64,000 bases of DNA from Colwellia sp. PAMC 21821 (GTDB lineage: Bacteria; Pseudomonadota; Gammaproteobacteria; Enterobacterales; Alteromonadaceae), in assembly GCF_002077175.1 (NCBI RefSeq), contig NZ_CP014943.1:3410001-3474000 (forward strand), written 5' to 3'. Shown here piece by piece: positions 35,116 through 44,343 of the stretch; the first letter of the stretch is position 1; each line of letters begins with the position of its first letter. The notes beneath the pieces are model-generated. The model did not search any database. It saw only the letters and a list, made by a program, of their open reading frames with translations, and was not told the origin of the DNA. The translations under genes and the position numbers were made by a program.

Positions 35116-36045
35116 ATGGAAATTATTTTAGCTAACCCTCGAGGTTTTTGTGCCGGCGTTGACCGAGCTATCAGCATTGTCGATAGAGCACTTGATTTAT
35201 TCGAAGCACCTATTTATGTTCGCCATGAAGTGGTCCATAACAAGTTTGTAGTTAACGGATTAAAAGACCGTGGTGCCGTGTTTGTTGATGAGCTTAATGA
35301 AGTGCCTGATGACAGTACGGTAATTTTCAGTGCTCATGGTGTGTCGAAAGCCGTTCGTAATGAAGCGAAAAACCGTGGTTTAAAAGTGTTTGACGCTACT
35401 TGCCCGTTGGTTACCAAAGTGCATATGGAAGTTTCACGTACTAGCCGAAAAGATATCGAATGTATTTTGATTGGACATGCGGGTCATCCCGAGGTCGAAG
35501 GTACTATGGGGCAATATGAAAGTACGCAAGGTGGTATCTATTTAGTTGAATCTACTGAAGATGTTGAGACACTTGAAATTAAAAATTCAGAAAAACTGTA
35601 TTATTGTAGTCAAACTACGTTATCGGTAGATGATACTAGTGATGTTATTGATGCTTTAAGAAAGAAATTTCCTTTAATTCAAGGACCGCGTAAAGACGAT
35701 ATTTGTTATGCAACACAAAATCGTCAAGACGCAGTACGTGCTATTGCAGAGCAAGTAGATTTATTGCTGGTTGTTGGCGCTAAAAACAGCTCTAATTCTA
35801 ATCGTTTAAGAGAGTTAGCAGAGAAAATTGGTACCACATCCTATTTAATTGATACTGCTGATGATATAGATGTTTCTTGGTTAAATAACGTCGATAAAGT
35901 TGGCGTAACTGCTGGAGCATCAGCACCTGCCATATTGGTTCAGCAAGTTATAGAAGCGCTTAAATCCTTTGGTGGTCAAGAGGTTATTGAATATCCGGGT
36001 AGAGCAGAAAATACTGTATTTGCGGTGCCGATAGAATTGCGCTAG
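35116..36045 (+). CDS. ispH: 4-hydroxy-3-methylbut-2-enyl diphosphate reductase IspH
   Basis: A 309-residue iron-sulphur enzyme that makes IPP and DMAPP in the last step of the MEP isoprenoid pathway. The three cluster cysteines are in [10 protein letters not shown] (C12), [12 protein letters not shown] and [11 protein letters not shown], and the substrate-binding HEVVHN and SAHGVS histidine motifs are present. Length is normal for the family. It closes the operon that starts at ribF or lspA, 48 bases after fkpB. A 320-base gap separates it from the minor pilin genes. Confidence 0.97.
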   Translation: MEIILANPRGFCAGVDRAISIVDRALDLFEAPIYVRHEVVHNKFVVNGLKDRGAVFVDELNEVPDDSTVIFSAHGVSKAVRNEAKNRGLKVFDATCPLVTKVHMEVSRTSRKDIECILIGHAGHPEVEGTMGQYESTQGGIYLVESTEDVETLEIKNSEKLYYCSQTTLSVDDTSDVIDALRKKFPLIQGPRKDDICYATQNRQDAVRAIAEQVDLLLVVGAKNSSNSNRLRELAEKIGTTSYLIDTADDIDVSWLNNVDKVGVTAGASAPAILVQQVIEALKSFGGQEVIEYPGRAENTVFAVPIELR

Positions 36046-36366
36046 TCTTAATAAGCATTATTTGCGGTTATAGCCTGTATTAACTTTCTGTGTCTAAGAA
36101 AATTATTTATAGCTGCAAATTAACATTTTTCGAGTAATAAAGGCTGAAAATAAGGGAAATTACTCGTCATAATAATTTAAGGTATGGGTTAATGCAGTTC
36201 ACCAATGTGATTTTTAACACATATAGATTTTTGATAAGTAGCTTTTTCTTATATTGCTGCCATTGTATTTTATCGTCTAAATATACCTATTTTAATCTAT
36301 TTAATTTTTCAGCTATAGTAAGAACATCTTTAATTTACATATTCTTATTTAAAGGGAGATTAAATA
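36046..36366. other. Intergenic region between ispH and pilV
   Basis: About 320 AT-rich bases. A 60-codon frame here is hydrophobic low-complexity sequence without support. The pilV promoter must be here, but I cannot place it. Confidence 0.5.
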
Positions 36367-36930
36367 TTGAATAATTCATTTTCCCGTTCCTCAAAATCAA
36401 AGCCTTCGCTAAGCAAGGGCATGACATTTATTGAAGTGTTAGTCGCTGTTTTTATTTTAGTTACAGGCATATTAGGTGCAGTGGCGATGCAAGCGTCAGC
36501 TAAAAAAGGCAGCTTCGATGCCATGCAACGCTCTGTTGCTTCGGCACTAGCGCAAGACATTGTTGAACGCATGCGCAGTAATAATGCTACAGCATTAGCT
36601 GGGTATGCTGCTACAAATTACGGTGAAACACTTAATTCTGCACCAGATAAACGATGTAATACACTTGCAGGTCTATGTACCCCGGCAGAAATGCTCACAA
36701 ATGATCAATATGAATGGGAAGTTTCTCTAATGGGCGCTGATGTTGTTAACAACGGCAACAATAGAGCTGGCTTAACGGGGGTCAGGGGTTGTATAAGTCA
36801 GGCATTGAATGCGGTAACAGTAGTGGTAAGCTGGGAAGGGCGCACAGATATAGCCGATGGAAATAAAGACAGTTGCGGTACTGCAAGCACTAAAAGGCGA
36901 CAAGTTATTGTTAAGGCATTTATAAATTAA
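36367..36930 (+). CDS. pilV: Type IV pilus minor pilin PilV
   Basis: A 187-residue prepilin. The class III leader SLSKG is followed by MTFIEVLVAVFILVTGILG, the hydrophobic helix with the conserved Glu5, and by AMQASAKKGSF, as in PilV. The mature protein has four cysteines (KRCNTLAGLC, RGCISQ, DSCGTA). It is processed by the prepilin peptidase PilD and joins PilW/X/E in a priming complex at the pilus tip. The start is a TTG with GGGAG eight bases upstream. It heads the pilVWXY1E-tapY2 operon; pilW begins right after its stop codon. Confidence 0.88.
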   Translation: MNNSFSRSSKSKPSLSKGMTFIEVLVAVFILVTGILGAVAMQASAKKGSFDAMQRSVASALAQDIVERMRSNNATALAGYAATNYGETLNSAPDKRCNTLAGLCTPAEMLTNDQYEWEVSLMGADVVNNGNNRAGLTGVRGCISQALNAVTVVVSWEGRTDIADGNKDSCGTASTKRRQVIVKAFIN

Positions 36931-36931
36931 T

Positions 36932-37888
36932 ATGAAAAATCAACGTGGCTATACTTTAATAGAAATCTTTATTTCCTTAGCGATAGGCTTAGCACTCTTT
37001 GCTGGCATCTTGAGTGTTTTTGTAGGTATGAAAACTACAACCCAAGAAACAGCTACTTACGGTGAGCTACAAGAAAATGGCCGTTTTGCCTTAAGTGTAC
37101 TTAGTGATGATTTATTAAGACAAAATTTTTGGGGTGATTACTCTGGCACATTAGACCGTTCAATGTTAAATGCAGTACCAGGAGCACCTGGAAATGAATG
37201 CATTGGAGCAGGTTTAAATAATGGCACTTTTCCTAACGCTATTGGGCATTTTAGAACGCTTTGGGGACAAACGGTTACTAATAGTTCTATTATGGGGTGT
37301 ATTGATAACGCAAAAACTACCTCTGATATTATTCAATTAAAACGTGCGATTTCTGATCCTTTAACGGCGAGCACGAGTAATAACTACTATATTGTTTCAA
37401 ATTTAAGTGAAGCAGAAATATTTACGGGTACAGTTATCCCAACGGTTGCTAATAGTCAGGTTTGGGAATATCAACATCATATTTACTATGTTAGAGAAGA
37501 AGCTCAGGGTGATAATACCGTACCTGTTTTGATGCAAGGACGGCTGACAACCAATATGACTTTTGATCCTATTATTGACGGCATTGAAATGATCCGCTTT
37601 ATGTATGGAATAGACACTGACGGACCGGGTACTGCCGGTTATGGGATTGTTAATTCCTTTGTTCCTGCAGATAATATGACGTTAACGCAATGGGATAATG
37701 GCAGTAATACTAGAATTTTAGCCGTACGTATTTATGTGCTAGCGCGTAGCATTCTGCCAGATAATAAATATACTAATACGAACACTTATAATTTAGGTAA
37801 TTTGCCTGTTACGTTTAATGACAATTATCGTCGATTATTATTTAACTCTACGATAACTTTATATAACGCTGGAGTCGACTCATGGTAA
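36932..37888 (+). CDS. pilW: Type IV pilus minor pilin PilW
   Basis: A 318-residue prepilin, the large size being typical of PilW. The leader MKNQRG precedes YTLIEIFISLAIGLALFAGILSVF, and the next segment (YGELQENGRFALSVLSDDLLRQNFW, abbreviated ENGRFALSVLSDDL) is the PilW hallmark. It is a minor pilin of the tip priming complex. The start follows the pilV stop by one base and the end overlaps pilX by 7 bases, showing a tight operon. Confidence 0.9.
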   Translation: MKNQRGYTLIEIFISLAIGLALFAGILSVFVGMKTTTQETATYGELQENGRFALSVLSDDLLRQNFWGDYSGTLDRSMLNAVPGAPGNECIGAGLNNGTFPNAIGHFRTLWGQTVTNSSIMGCIDNAKTTSDIIQLKRAISDPLTASTSNNYYIVSNLSEAEIFTGTVIPTVANSQVWEYQHHIYYVREEAQGDNTVPVLMQGRLTTNMTFDPIIDGIEMIRFMYGIDTDGPGTAGYGIVNSFVPADNMTLTQWDNGSNTRILAVRIYVLARSILPDNKYTNTNTYNLGNLPVTFNDNYRRLLFNSTITLYNAGVDSW

Positions 37889-38418
37889 CCAAAACAATTA
37901 ACTTGCACTATTTGAAGACCAACAGACGTTCTTTTAGTCGACAAAAAGGTGTTGTATTAATTGTAGCATTGGTATTTCTCATTGCTTTAACCGCTGTTGC
38001 GGCCGCTTTGATGCAAAACTCTACATCTGATATGAAAATGTCCGGTGCTAGTGAAGAAAAAGTTGTTGCTACTCAAGAAGCAATAAGTGCTAGCGATGAG
38101 GTTATTTTTAGGCAAGTTAATGCTGATGCTGGAAATAATAGGTTTGCCTCAGCTTTGGTGCGTTTTCAAGATGAAGGTTTTAGAAATGTTACAGACACTT
38201 TAAATATAACCAATACCGATGTTGACACTACGGCAAATATTAATATTGCCAACAATGACCTTGAGCTAGAGCCAGATTGCCCCCACTCCAGATCTGCTTC
38301 ATCAGCCCAAGTTTTTACTTGTAATGTACTACGCGTACAAGTGGTCCGGAAATACGGACGAAAAAACACCAATGAAGTTGAAGTAAATACAGGCGTTGCT
38401 CAGCAGCTTTTACGATAA
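37882..38418 (+). CDS. pilX: Type IV pilus assembly protein PilX
   Basis: A 178-residue protein with the PilX-type N-terminus RQKGVVLIVALVFLIALTAVA, in which the usual Phe1/Glu5 pattern of major pilins is replaced (here G-V-V-L-I), and the conserved QNSTSDMKMSGASEEK. The pattern of two late cysteines (PDCPHS, FTCNVL) fits PilX. It is part of the minor pilin complex that supports PilY1 display. It overlaps pilW by 7 bases and lies 34 bases before pilY1. Confidence 0.85.
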   Translation: MVTKTINLHYLKTNRRSFSRQKGVVLIVALVFLIALTAVAAALMQNSTSDMKMSGASEEKVVATQEAISASDEVIFRQVNADAGNNRFASALVRFQDEGFRNVTDTLNITNTDVDTTANINIANNDLELEPDCPHSRSASSAQVFTCNVLRVQVVRKYGRKNTNEVEVNTGVAQQLLR

Positions 38419-38452
38419 TTTTTTGGTGATTTAGATAAAAACTGGAGTTAAA

Positions 38453-41400
38453 ATGAAAAATATTCTGGCCACAAGCCTATTACTAACAGTATCAACAGTG
38501 TCTCTTGCTGACGATATTGAGCTATATGTAAATAAAGCTGTCAAAGTTGCCGCGGCTAAAACGCAAGTGCTTATTATTCTAGATGATTCGGGTAGTATGA
38601 ACCGGGAGGAAACGGTTAAAGCTAGGTATGATGCTAGCGAAGAATATTCAGCAGTTCCCGATACATCAAAGTTCTCAAGTGAGTATATATACTACAACAA
38701 AGCTGGTGATATACCTTTGCCGGATACCTCTTCAGAAAAGCGACGTTTTTTAGCCTCAGTCAATGGTTGTGATAGTGCTAAAGATGCATTAGCGACAAAT
38801 GGCTACTACTCGGCTCACATTAGACATTATCAATTCATCGATAATGTCGGCCAATGGAAAGATTTACCAAGTGAAAATGGTTTAAACACTAGCGTATTAG
38901 ATTGTGAAGATGACGTTTTAAATAGTAACGCTAATAATGCCAGTGGATTTGATCCGGGTTATCCCGCCAATTATTTAGGTAGTGAGAGTGAGCCTAATTA
39001 TTTTACTGATGATGTCAGTAGTTCTAACGTTGTATGGAGCGGCCAATTAATTACGCTTTACACTGATAATTATTTACGTTGGTATCACGGAGATACAACC
39101 GAAGAAAAGCGTGTCCGAATGGATATGGCAAAAGAAAGTATCAATAATGTCATAAAATCTGCACCTTCAATAGATTTTGGTTTACAAGTTTTTAATTATA
39201 ATTATGCCGATTTTGTAAGCTTTGGTAACGGTGGACGCATTGTTGCTGGTATTAAGGAAATGACCGACGAAAATGAAACTAAGTTATTAAATATCGTTAA
39301 TAATGAAGTTAATGCACAGGGTAACACCCCTCTGTGTGAATCACTTTATGAGGCATCTCGGTATTTTTCTGGAGCTAATGTGTTCTATGGCGATGATGAT
39401 CAAACGCTTTATTATACTAGCGGAAATCTTGCATACACAGCAAATAAGCCACCTAGAGATCAGTCTCCTTCTGTAGAGTCATCAGGTAAATACGTTTCAC
39501 CTTTCTCAAGTTGTAACAGTAAAGTCTATGTTATTTTAATCACCGACGGTGCACCAACTCAAGATAATCATGCAGACAGTAAAATTGAAGCTTTGTCTAC
39601 TGTTGAAGATGGCACTACGCATAACTTCTCGGGTAGCAAATATGAAGGTAATTATCTTGCGGGTTTAGCGCAATGGATGAGTAATAGAGATCTTAATACT
39701 CAGTTAGAGGGTAAGCAAACAGCAGACATTTACACCATTGGTTTCAGTGCTGGTGCTGATAATGCTGCACCATTATTAAAGGAAACGGCAAAACTTGGTG
39801 GCGGCAAATATTTTCGTGCTACCGATAGTGCTCAATTAACTGCAGCCTTGATTGGCGCTTTGGAAGATTTAACACCGAGTAATGATAGTTTAACGGCAGC
39901 ATCTGTTGCAGCTAATAACTTCGATAGAACAGAAACCTTAAATTCGGTTTATTATGCTATGTTTCAGCCTGATAACGGCCCGCGTTGGCAAGGTAACCTT
40001 AAAAAGTACAAAGTGGTCAGTGGCAATCAAATTGGCAAGCATGGTAAGTCTGCCCTTAATACAGATAGCGGGCACTTTTCTAAAGATGTAACTAGTTTTT
40101 GGTCGGCAAATAACGCGATGGATGGCGATGATGTCGAAGAAGGTGGCGTAGCTGAGATGTTACGAAACAAAGCTAACCGAGTAATTTATAGTGATATAGG
40201 CGCAAATGGGGCATTGACTCCATTGACACAGGCTCAGGCTGAAACATCATTTGGTGGTATCACTGAGCTTGCAAGAATAATGGATGTCAGTGAGGACAGT
40301 GTTGGCACTTACTTGAATTGGGCAAAAGGAGATAACGTCGATAACGTTAAATTAGATGATGAGTCTACTCCTATTATACGACCCGATATTTTTGCTGACC
40401 CATTGCACTCTAAACCGTTAGTGGTGAATTATGGTGATAGTATCCGAATTGTTATCGGTACTAATGCTGGCGCGCTTCATATGTTTGAAGATACAGGTGA
40501 TTCCGTAGATGAAAATTGGGCATTTATGCCTAAAGAATTTTTCAAAAATATTAAACCATTAAGAGAAAATCTGTCAACGGCAGAGAAAGTTTATGGTATC
40601 GACGGTAATATAACGTCATACGTTAAAGATTATAATGGGGATGGGATAATAACTAAGGGCACCGATAAAGTTTGGATATTTTTTGGCTTACGACGCGGTG
40701 GATCTTCATATTATGCACTAGATATTAGTGACCCTAGCGCACCAACTAAATTATGGCATATCGATGCCTCATCAACAGGGTTTGGAGAATTAGGCCAATC
40801 TTGGTCTCAACCAAAACTTGGTTATTCTAAGGCAAATATTACAGGCTCAGGTGACAGTGCTGTTGCAGCACCGGTATTATTTTTTGGTGGCGGTTACGAT
40901 ATTGCAAAAGACACTAAGGTGGTTGGCGGAAATGACTTTAAAGGCCGTGCCATTTATATGATTGACGCGGAAAGTGCCACTTTAAAGTGGAGTTTAGCAC
41001 CGCAAAACGCTAGCACAACTTATAGCGGTTCTGACAGTATTCCATCTAGTATAGCTATTCTTGATAGTGATGGTGATGGCTTAACAGACAGATTATACAC
41101 TGGCGATACTGGGGGTAATGTCTGGCGAGTAGATATGCCAAGTGCAGATCCTGCAGACACTGAGGATCCATGGACTGTATTTAAGTTAGCAGAGTTAGGT
41201 GGTACAACAAATAGTACTGATTTACGTTTTTTTAATGAGCCTTCCATCGCTCGTACTTATATCAGTGAAACAATTGAAACAAACGTAACGGATGTAGATA
41301 ACAAAACATCGCGTATCGTTAGTCATCAAGAAAAACCTTATGACGCTGTACTTATAGGTAGTGGTGATAGATCAAACCCAATAGGTACAGATACTAGTGA

Positions 41401-42004
41401 CACATTCTTCATGATTAAAGATGAGCACATTAAGACTCAGTCTTTTTATAGTGCCGCAGAACCTAAAGCTCCATTGGCTCTGTTGAAAAGTAATTTGTAT
41501 GACTATACCGATAATCCTTTTGGTAAAACCTTAACCACTGCAGCGCGAAATACATTAGCAATTGAGGTTAGTAAAAAGTCAGGTTGGTATATAGACTTTG
41601 GAGGCACAGGAGAGAAAAGTACATCAGAAGCCATTGTTATTAATGGGGTCGCATTTTTTACGACATTCATTCCACCTAATCTAGATCCAAATATTATTAA
41701 CTGTGAACAACCCAACGGGACAGGATTATTATATGCAGTCGACCTTGCGTTAGGTACAGCCATTTATAATTGGAAGAATAATATTGACGACGGAACTGGT
41801 GATGGGACTGGTGATGGTCCACCTGATGATGCTGTTAGGAGTATACAAATTAGCGAGCAATTTTTAGGTGCACCAACGTTAATTGTTGTACCTGATGATA
41901 ATGGGGAAACGGTTGGTAATATTATTGTTGGAAGAAAGGTTGTAAATACCCCTTTTACCCTACAAACGATGAGAACCTATTTGTACATTAAAGAGGAGCA
42001 ATAA
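38453..42004 (+). CDS. pilY1: Type IV pilus tip adhesin / biogenesis factor PilY1
   Basis: An 1183-residue exported protein. The signal peptide is residues 1-19. A von Willebrand A domain follows, with the metal site motif LDDSGSMN near residue 43 and VYVILITDGAPTQDN near 360. The C-terminal half (from about residue 640, PDIFADPLHSKPLVVNYG) is the PilY1 beta-propeller. Two Asp-rich calcium-binding-like loops are present, DYNGDGIITKGTD near 725 and DSDGDGLTD near 870. PilY1 sits at the pilus tip, promotes extension, and mediates surface contact. A Gly/Asp-rich repeat (DGTGDGTGDG) near 1115 is unusual. The last base of the stop codon is the first base of the pilE ATG. Confidence 0.92.
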   Translation: MKNILATSLLLTVSTVSLADDIELYVNKAVKVAAAKTQVLIILDDSGSMNREETVKARYDASEEYSAVPDTSKFSSEYIYYNKAGDIPLPDTSSEKRRFLASVNGCDSAKDALATNGYYSAHIRHYQFIDNVGQWKDLPSENGLNTSVLDCEDDVLNSNANNASGFDPGYPANYLGSESEPNYFTDDVSSSNVVWSGQLITLYTDNYLRWYHGDTTEEKRVRMDMAKESINNVIKSAPSIDFGLQVFNYNYADFVSFGNGGRIVAGIKEMTDENETKLLNIVNNEVNAQGNTPLCESLYEASRYFSGANVFYGDDDQTLYYTSGNLAYTANKPPRDQSPSVESSGKYVSPFSSCNSKVYVILITDGAPTQDNHADSKIEALSTVEDGTTHNFSGSKYEGNYLAGLAQWMSNRDLNTQLEGKQTADIYTIGFSAGADNAAPLLKETAKLGGGKYFRATDSAQLTAALIGALEDLTPSNDSLTAASVAANNFDRTETLNSVYYAMFQPDNGPRWQGNLKKYKVVSGNQIGKHGKSALNTDSGHFSKDVTSFWSANNAMDGDDVEEGGVAEMLRNKANRVIYSDIGANGALTPLTQAQAETSFGGITELARIMDVSEDSVGTYLNWAKGDNVDNVKLDDESTPIIRPDIFADPLHSKPLVVNYGDSIRIVIGTNAGALHMFEDTGDSVDENWAFMPKEFFKNIKPLRENLSTAEKVYGIDGNITSYVKDYNGDGIITKGTDKVWIFFGLRRGGSSYYALDISDPSAPTKLWHIDASSTGFGELGQSWSQPKLGYSKANITGSGDSAVAAPVLFFGGGYDIAKDTKVVGGNDFKGRAIYMIDAESATLKWSLAPQNASTTYSGSDSIPSSIAILDSDGDGLTDRLYTGDTGGNVWRVDMPSADPADTEDPWTVFKLAELGGTTNSTDLRFFNEPSIARTYISETIETNVTDVDNKTSRIVSHQEKPYDAVLIGSGDRSNPIGTDTSDTFFMIKDEHIKTQSFYSAAEPKAPLALLKSNLYDYTDNPFGKTLTTAARNTLAIEVSKKSGWYIDFGGTGEKSTSEAIVINGVAFFTTFIPPNLDPNIINCEQPNGTGLLYAVDLALGTAIYNWKNNIDDGTGDGTGDGPPDDAVRSIQISEQFLGAPTLIVVPDDNGETVGNIIVGRKVVNTPFTLQTMRTYLYIKEEQ

Positions 42005-42411
42005 TGTCAAAAGTCAAAGTAATTAATGGTTTTACACTGATAGAGCTGTTAATAGCTGTTGCTATAGTTGCGATTTTAGCATCTATAGCGTTTCCTTCGT
42101 ATACTGACTTTGTTACGCGCTCAAACCGTACGGAGGCGCAACGAGAGTTATTAAGAATTGCGAATATGCAAGAGCAGTTATATGTGGATACAAGAGCATA
42201 TACAGCTGATATGACAGCGTTAGGGCTGGGTAGTGACCCATTTGTTACTGAAAACACTTACTACAGTATCGATGCGGCACTCGCGAACGGTGGTTACGTA
42301 TTAACAGCAACTGCTCTGGGTACGCAAAGTACAAATGACAGTAATTGCCAGACGTTGTCTGTTAGTGAAACAGGAAAAAAATTACCGGCAAATGCCTGTT
42401 GGGAGAAGTAA
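42004..42411 (+). CDS. pilE: Type IV minor pilin PilE
   Basis: A 135-residue prepilin. The leader VKVING is followed by FTLIELLIAVAIVAILASIAFP, with mature Phe1 and Glu5, and then by SYTDFVTRSNRTEAQRELLRIANMQEQLY, the typical PilE helix (quoted in part as RTEAQRELLRIA). Two C-terminal cysteines (NCQTL, NACWEK) form the D-loop. It is a minor pilin of the tip complex and not the major subunit PilA. The ATG overlaps the pilY1 stop in TAATG. Confidence 0.9.
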   Translation: MSKVKVINGFTLIELLIAVAIVAILASIAFPSYTDFVTRSNRTEAQRELLRIANMQEQLYVDTRAYTADMTALGLGSDPFVTENTYYSIDAALANGGYVLTATALGTQSTNDSNCQTLSVSETGKKLPANACWEK

Positions 42412-42412
42412 C

Positions 42413-42736
42413 ATGAAAAACAAAATATTTTTTATTAGTTTAATTGTATTATTTAACACTAGCTTTAGCACAACCGCAGCTACTAAAGCAGCTAAAAATT
42501 ACAATGTTGATGCTAAATGCCATGTGGAATTGGTTAATGGCGAAGAAATGATCTACTTTGCTTCAATTAAGGAAAGTAAAATAAATAAGCTTGTTGATAC
42601 CTTGCCAAATAGAAAAATTCCGACACATTTCTCTAGAGAAAAGCTGCAAGTAAAACGTGCCTTTGAATGCGTGTTGATGGATGCAAAGTTTATCTCAAGT
42701 AAAGCTAATGAGTTTTTTGATAAGCAGCCTCGCTAA
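42413..42736 (+). CDS. tapY2: TapY2-like small exported protein of the type IV pilus cluster
   Basis: A 107-residue protein with a signal peptide (about residues 1-22). The mature part has a cysteine in AKCHVELVNGEEMIYFAS and another in VKRAFECVLMDAKF, and ends FDKQPR. This pattern resembles TapY2, a small protein encoded after pilY1/pilE in Aeromonas, Shewanella and relatives. The role is unknown, but it probably supports PilY1 or the tip complex. It starts one base after the pilE stop, so it is the last gene of the operon, and a strong terminator follows. Confidence 0.68.
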   Translation: MKNKIFFISLIVLFNTSFSTTAATKAAKNYNVDAKCHVELVNGEEMIYFASIKESKINKLVDTLPNRKIPTHFSREKLQVKRAFECVLMDAKFISSKANEFFDKQPR

Positions 42737-42776
42737 TAATACTGTTCATTTTTAGTTAATGTAAATTTATGTTGAT

Positions 42777-42806
42777 TATGCCCAGTAGTTTACTGGGCAT
42801 ATTTTT
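42777..42806. terminator. Bidirectional terminator between tapY2 and fimT
   Basis: A perfect 10-bp stem ATGCCCAGTA / TACTGGGCAT with loop GTT, followed by ATTTTTAT. It lies between convergent genes and can serve both. Confidence 0.85.
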
Positions 42807-42807
42807 A

Positions 42808-43401
42808 TCAATTACAAGAAACCTCAGTACCATTTCTATTTTCATCTTTGCCGTCATTATCTGTGTCAGAAGTCGCGTATACTCGCCCTGATAGAGATAT
42901 TTCAACACCTCGCGATAAGTCATTATTATCTTTAGGGCAATAACTAAAATTGCCATTACCACCAGCAACTAAGCGGCCAGTAGGTGCAAAAATAATAAGG
43001 TTTTGGCTGAACTGCAACGTATCACCGGTACTAATACTTCCTTTAACTTTAATTAACTCTTCGTTTGCACTGGCAAAGGTATTATTGTTAGCTAAGGTAT
43101 TGTCACTATTGATAAAGACACTCAGCTCATTTTGCCAATTGGCGCTGCAAGTTGTACCGTTTAATGGGCAAAGTGTGACATTTCTTCCACTATTTATTGC
43201 ACTATTTCTTGCCGATAAAATTAATCTGTGGAGCTCACTGACTTCATTATCGACTCTTGATTGCACTATAAACTGACCTAAACTAGGTCCTGCTATTGCT
43301 GTTAATATACCAACAATCGCAATCCCAATGAGTAACTCGGTAATGGTAAAGCCTTTAACTCGCTTTTTATTTTGAATTTTTTTAATGTATAACTTAGACA
43401 T
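42808..43401 (-). CDS. fimT: FimT/GspH-type pseudopilin, copy 1
   Basis: A 197-residue prepilin of the GspH/FimT family. The leader ends KRVKG and is followed by FTITELLIGIAIVGILTAIAGP, with Glu5. RVDNEVSELHRLILSARNSAINSG is the family's helix (quoted in part as ELHRLILSARNSA), and VTLCPLNGTTCSANW with a late FSYCPKD gives the cysteine pattern. The C-terminus is Asp/Asn-rich (DTDNDGKDENRNGTE). FimT-type proteins are minor pilins and bind DNA in some bacteria. It is on the strand opposite to the pil operon. Confidence 0.87.
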   Translation of the reverse strand: MSKLYIKKIQNKKRVKGFTITELLIGIAIVGILTAIAGPSLGQFIVQSRVDNEVSELHRLILSARNSAINSGRNVTLCPLNGTTCSANWQNELSVFINSDNTLANNNTFASANEELIKVKGSISTGDTLQFSQNLIIFAPTGRLVAGGNGNFSYCPKDNNDLSRGVEISLSGRVYATSDTDNDGKDENRNGTEVSCN

Positions 43402-43709
43402 AACTACAGCTACAGTTAAGATTGATGCTCTATTTATAACATTGTTGCTTAAGCTCAGCTAGCAAATTTTATAAAGGTGATCGTTGTTAATTAAATATTA
43501 TTAATGAGAAACTAATGCTTATTTTACGTCAATTTATACAGTGGAATCATATTCAAGAAAGTTACTGTATAGCTTATTGTTCGTTAGGTAATAACTTTTG
43601 CACGTTTTTAGACTGGTAAAGCTTTATAGAACTATTAAACAAAATTCAGCTAAAGAGCAGAATAATAATCATTGTATTCGTAACATTAAACAACTTGAGC
43701 ACACGCTAG
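43402..43709. other. Intergenic region between the two fimT-like genes
   Basis: About 310 AT-rich bases with no recognisable gene or element. The promoter of copy 1 should lie here. Confidence 0.5.
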
Positions 43710-44273
43710 TTAAAAGCATTTTATTTTAGCGCCTGTTCTCCTAACATTTTTTCCGTTATTTTTATTGGCCGCACTTACATACGCTCTACCTGAGTTCCTG
43801 ACTACAATGCCGCGGTTTTTATCATTATGGTACTCAGGACAGTAACTAAAAGTAGCATTTTGCCCCCAACCTAACAAATGACCAGTTGATGCGTATGTTA
43901 AACCAATGCGTGTTTTACCATATTGAAGTTTATCTCCAACTTTTATTGCCGCCTTATTAGCAACAAGTTGTTCATTCAATTCAGGCTCGTATATTTTATT
44001 ATTATTAATATCGGTAAACACACTCAGTTCTTGGTGCCATAAGTTTTTACACTTACCTTGCTGACTTAATGGGCAGAGTGTGACGCTAGTATTATGGGTT
44101 AAGGCACTATTTCGAGTAATTAAAATAAGGCGATGGAGCGTTGAAATTTCATTGTCTACGCGGGTGTAAACAATGAAATTATTGAGGCTTGGAACACCAA
44201 TGGAAATTAAACTCAGCAGAATTGCTAGCGCAACCATTGTTTCGATAATTGTAAATCCATTACACTTTGACAT
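43710..44273 (-). CDS. FimT/GspH-type pseudopilin, copy 2
   Basis: A 187-residue paralog of the preceding protein. The leader MSKCNG precedes FTIIETMVALAILLSLISIGVP (Glu5 present). TRVDNEISTLHRLILITRNSAL and VTLCPLSQQGKCKNLWHQELSVF align with copy 1 along nearly the whole length, including the late FSYCPEYH and the final cysteine (IKCF). The pair therefore arose by tandem duplication and has diverged considerably. The leader has a cysteine just before the cleavage site glycine. The ATG at 44273 is used; an upstream TTG would add three residues. Confidence 0.83.
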   Translation of the reverse strand: MSKCNGFTIIETMVALAILLSLISIGVPSLNNFIVYTRVDNEISTLHRLILITRNSALTHNTSVTLCPLSQQGKCKNLWHQELSVFTDINNNKIYEPELNEQLVANKAAIKVGDKLQYGKTRIGLTYASTGHLLGWGQNATFSYCPEYHNDKNRGIVVRNSGRAYVSAANKNNGKNVRRTGAKIKCF

Positions 44274-44343
44274 AACAACCAATCCTTTAGTTGAATAAAC
44301 TTTTCAGTGCTAGGTATAGTCAAAATTGTCGAATTTTTCCAAA

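Noticed and set aside
36192..36374. 60-codon hydrophobic frame before pilV
   Set aside because: AT-rich low-complexity sequence without a ribosome binding site or family likeness.
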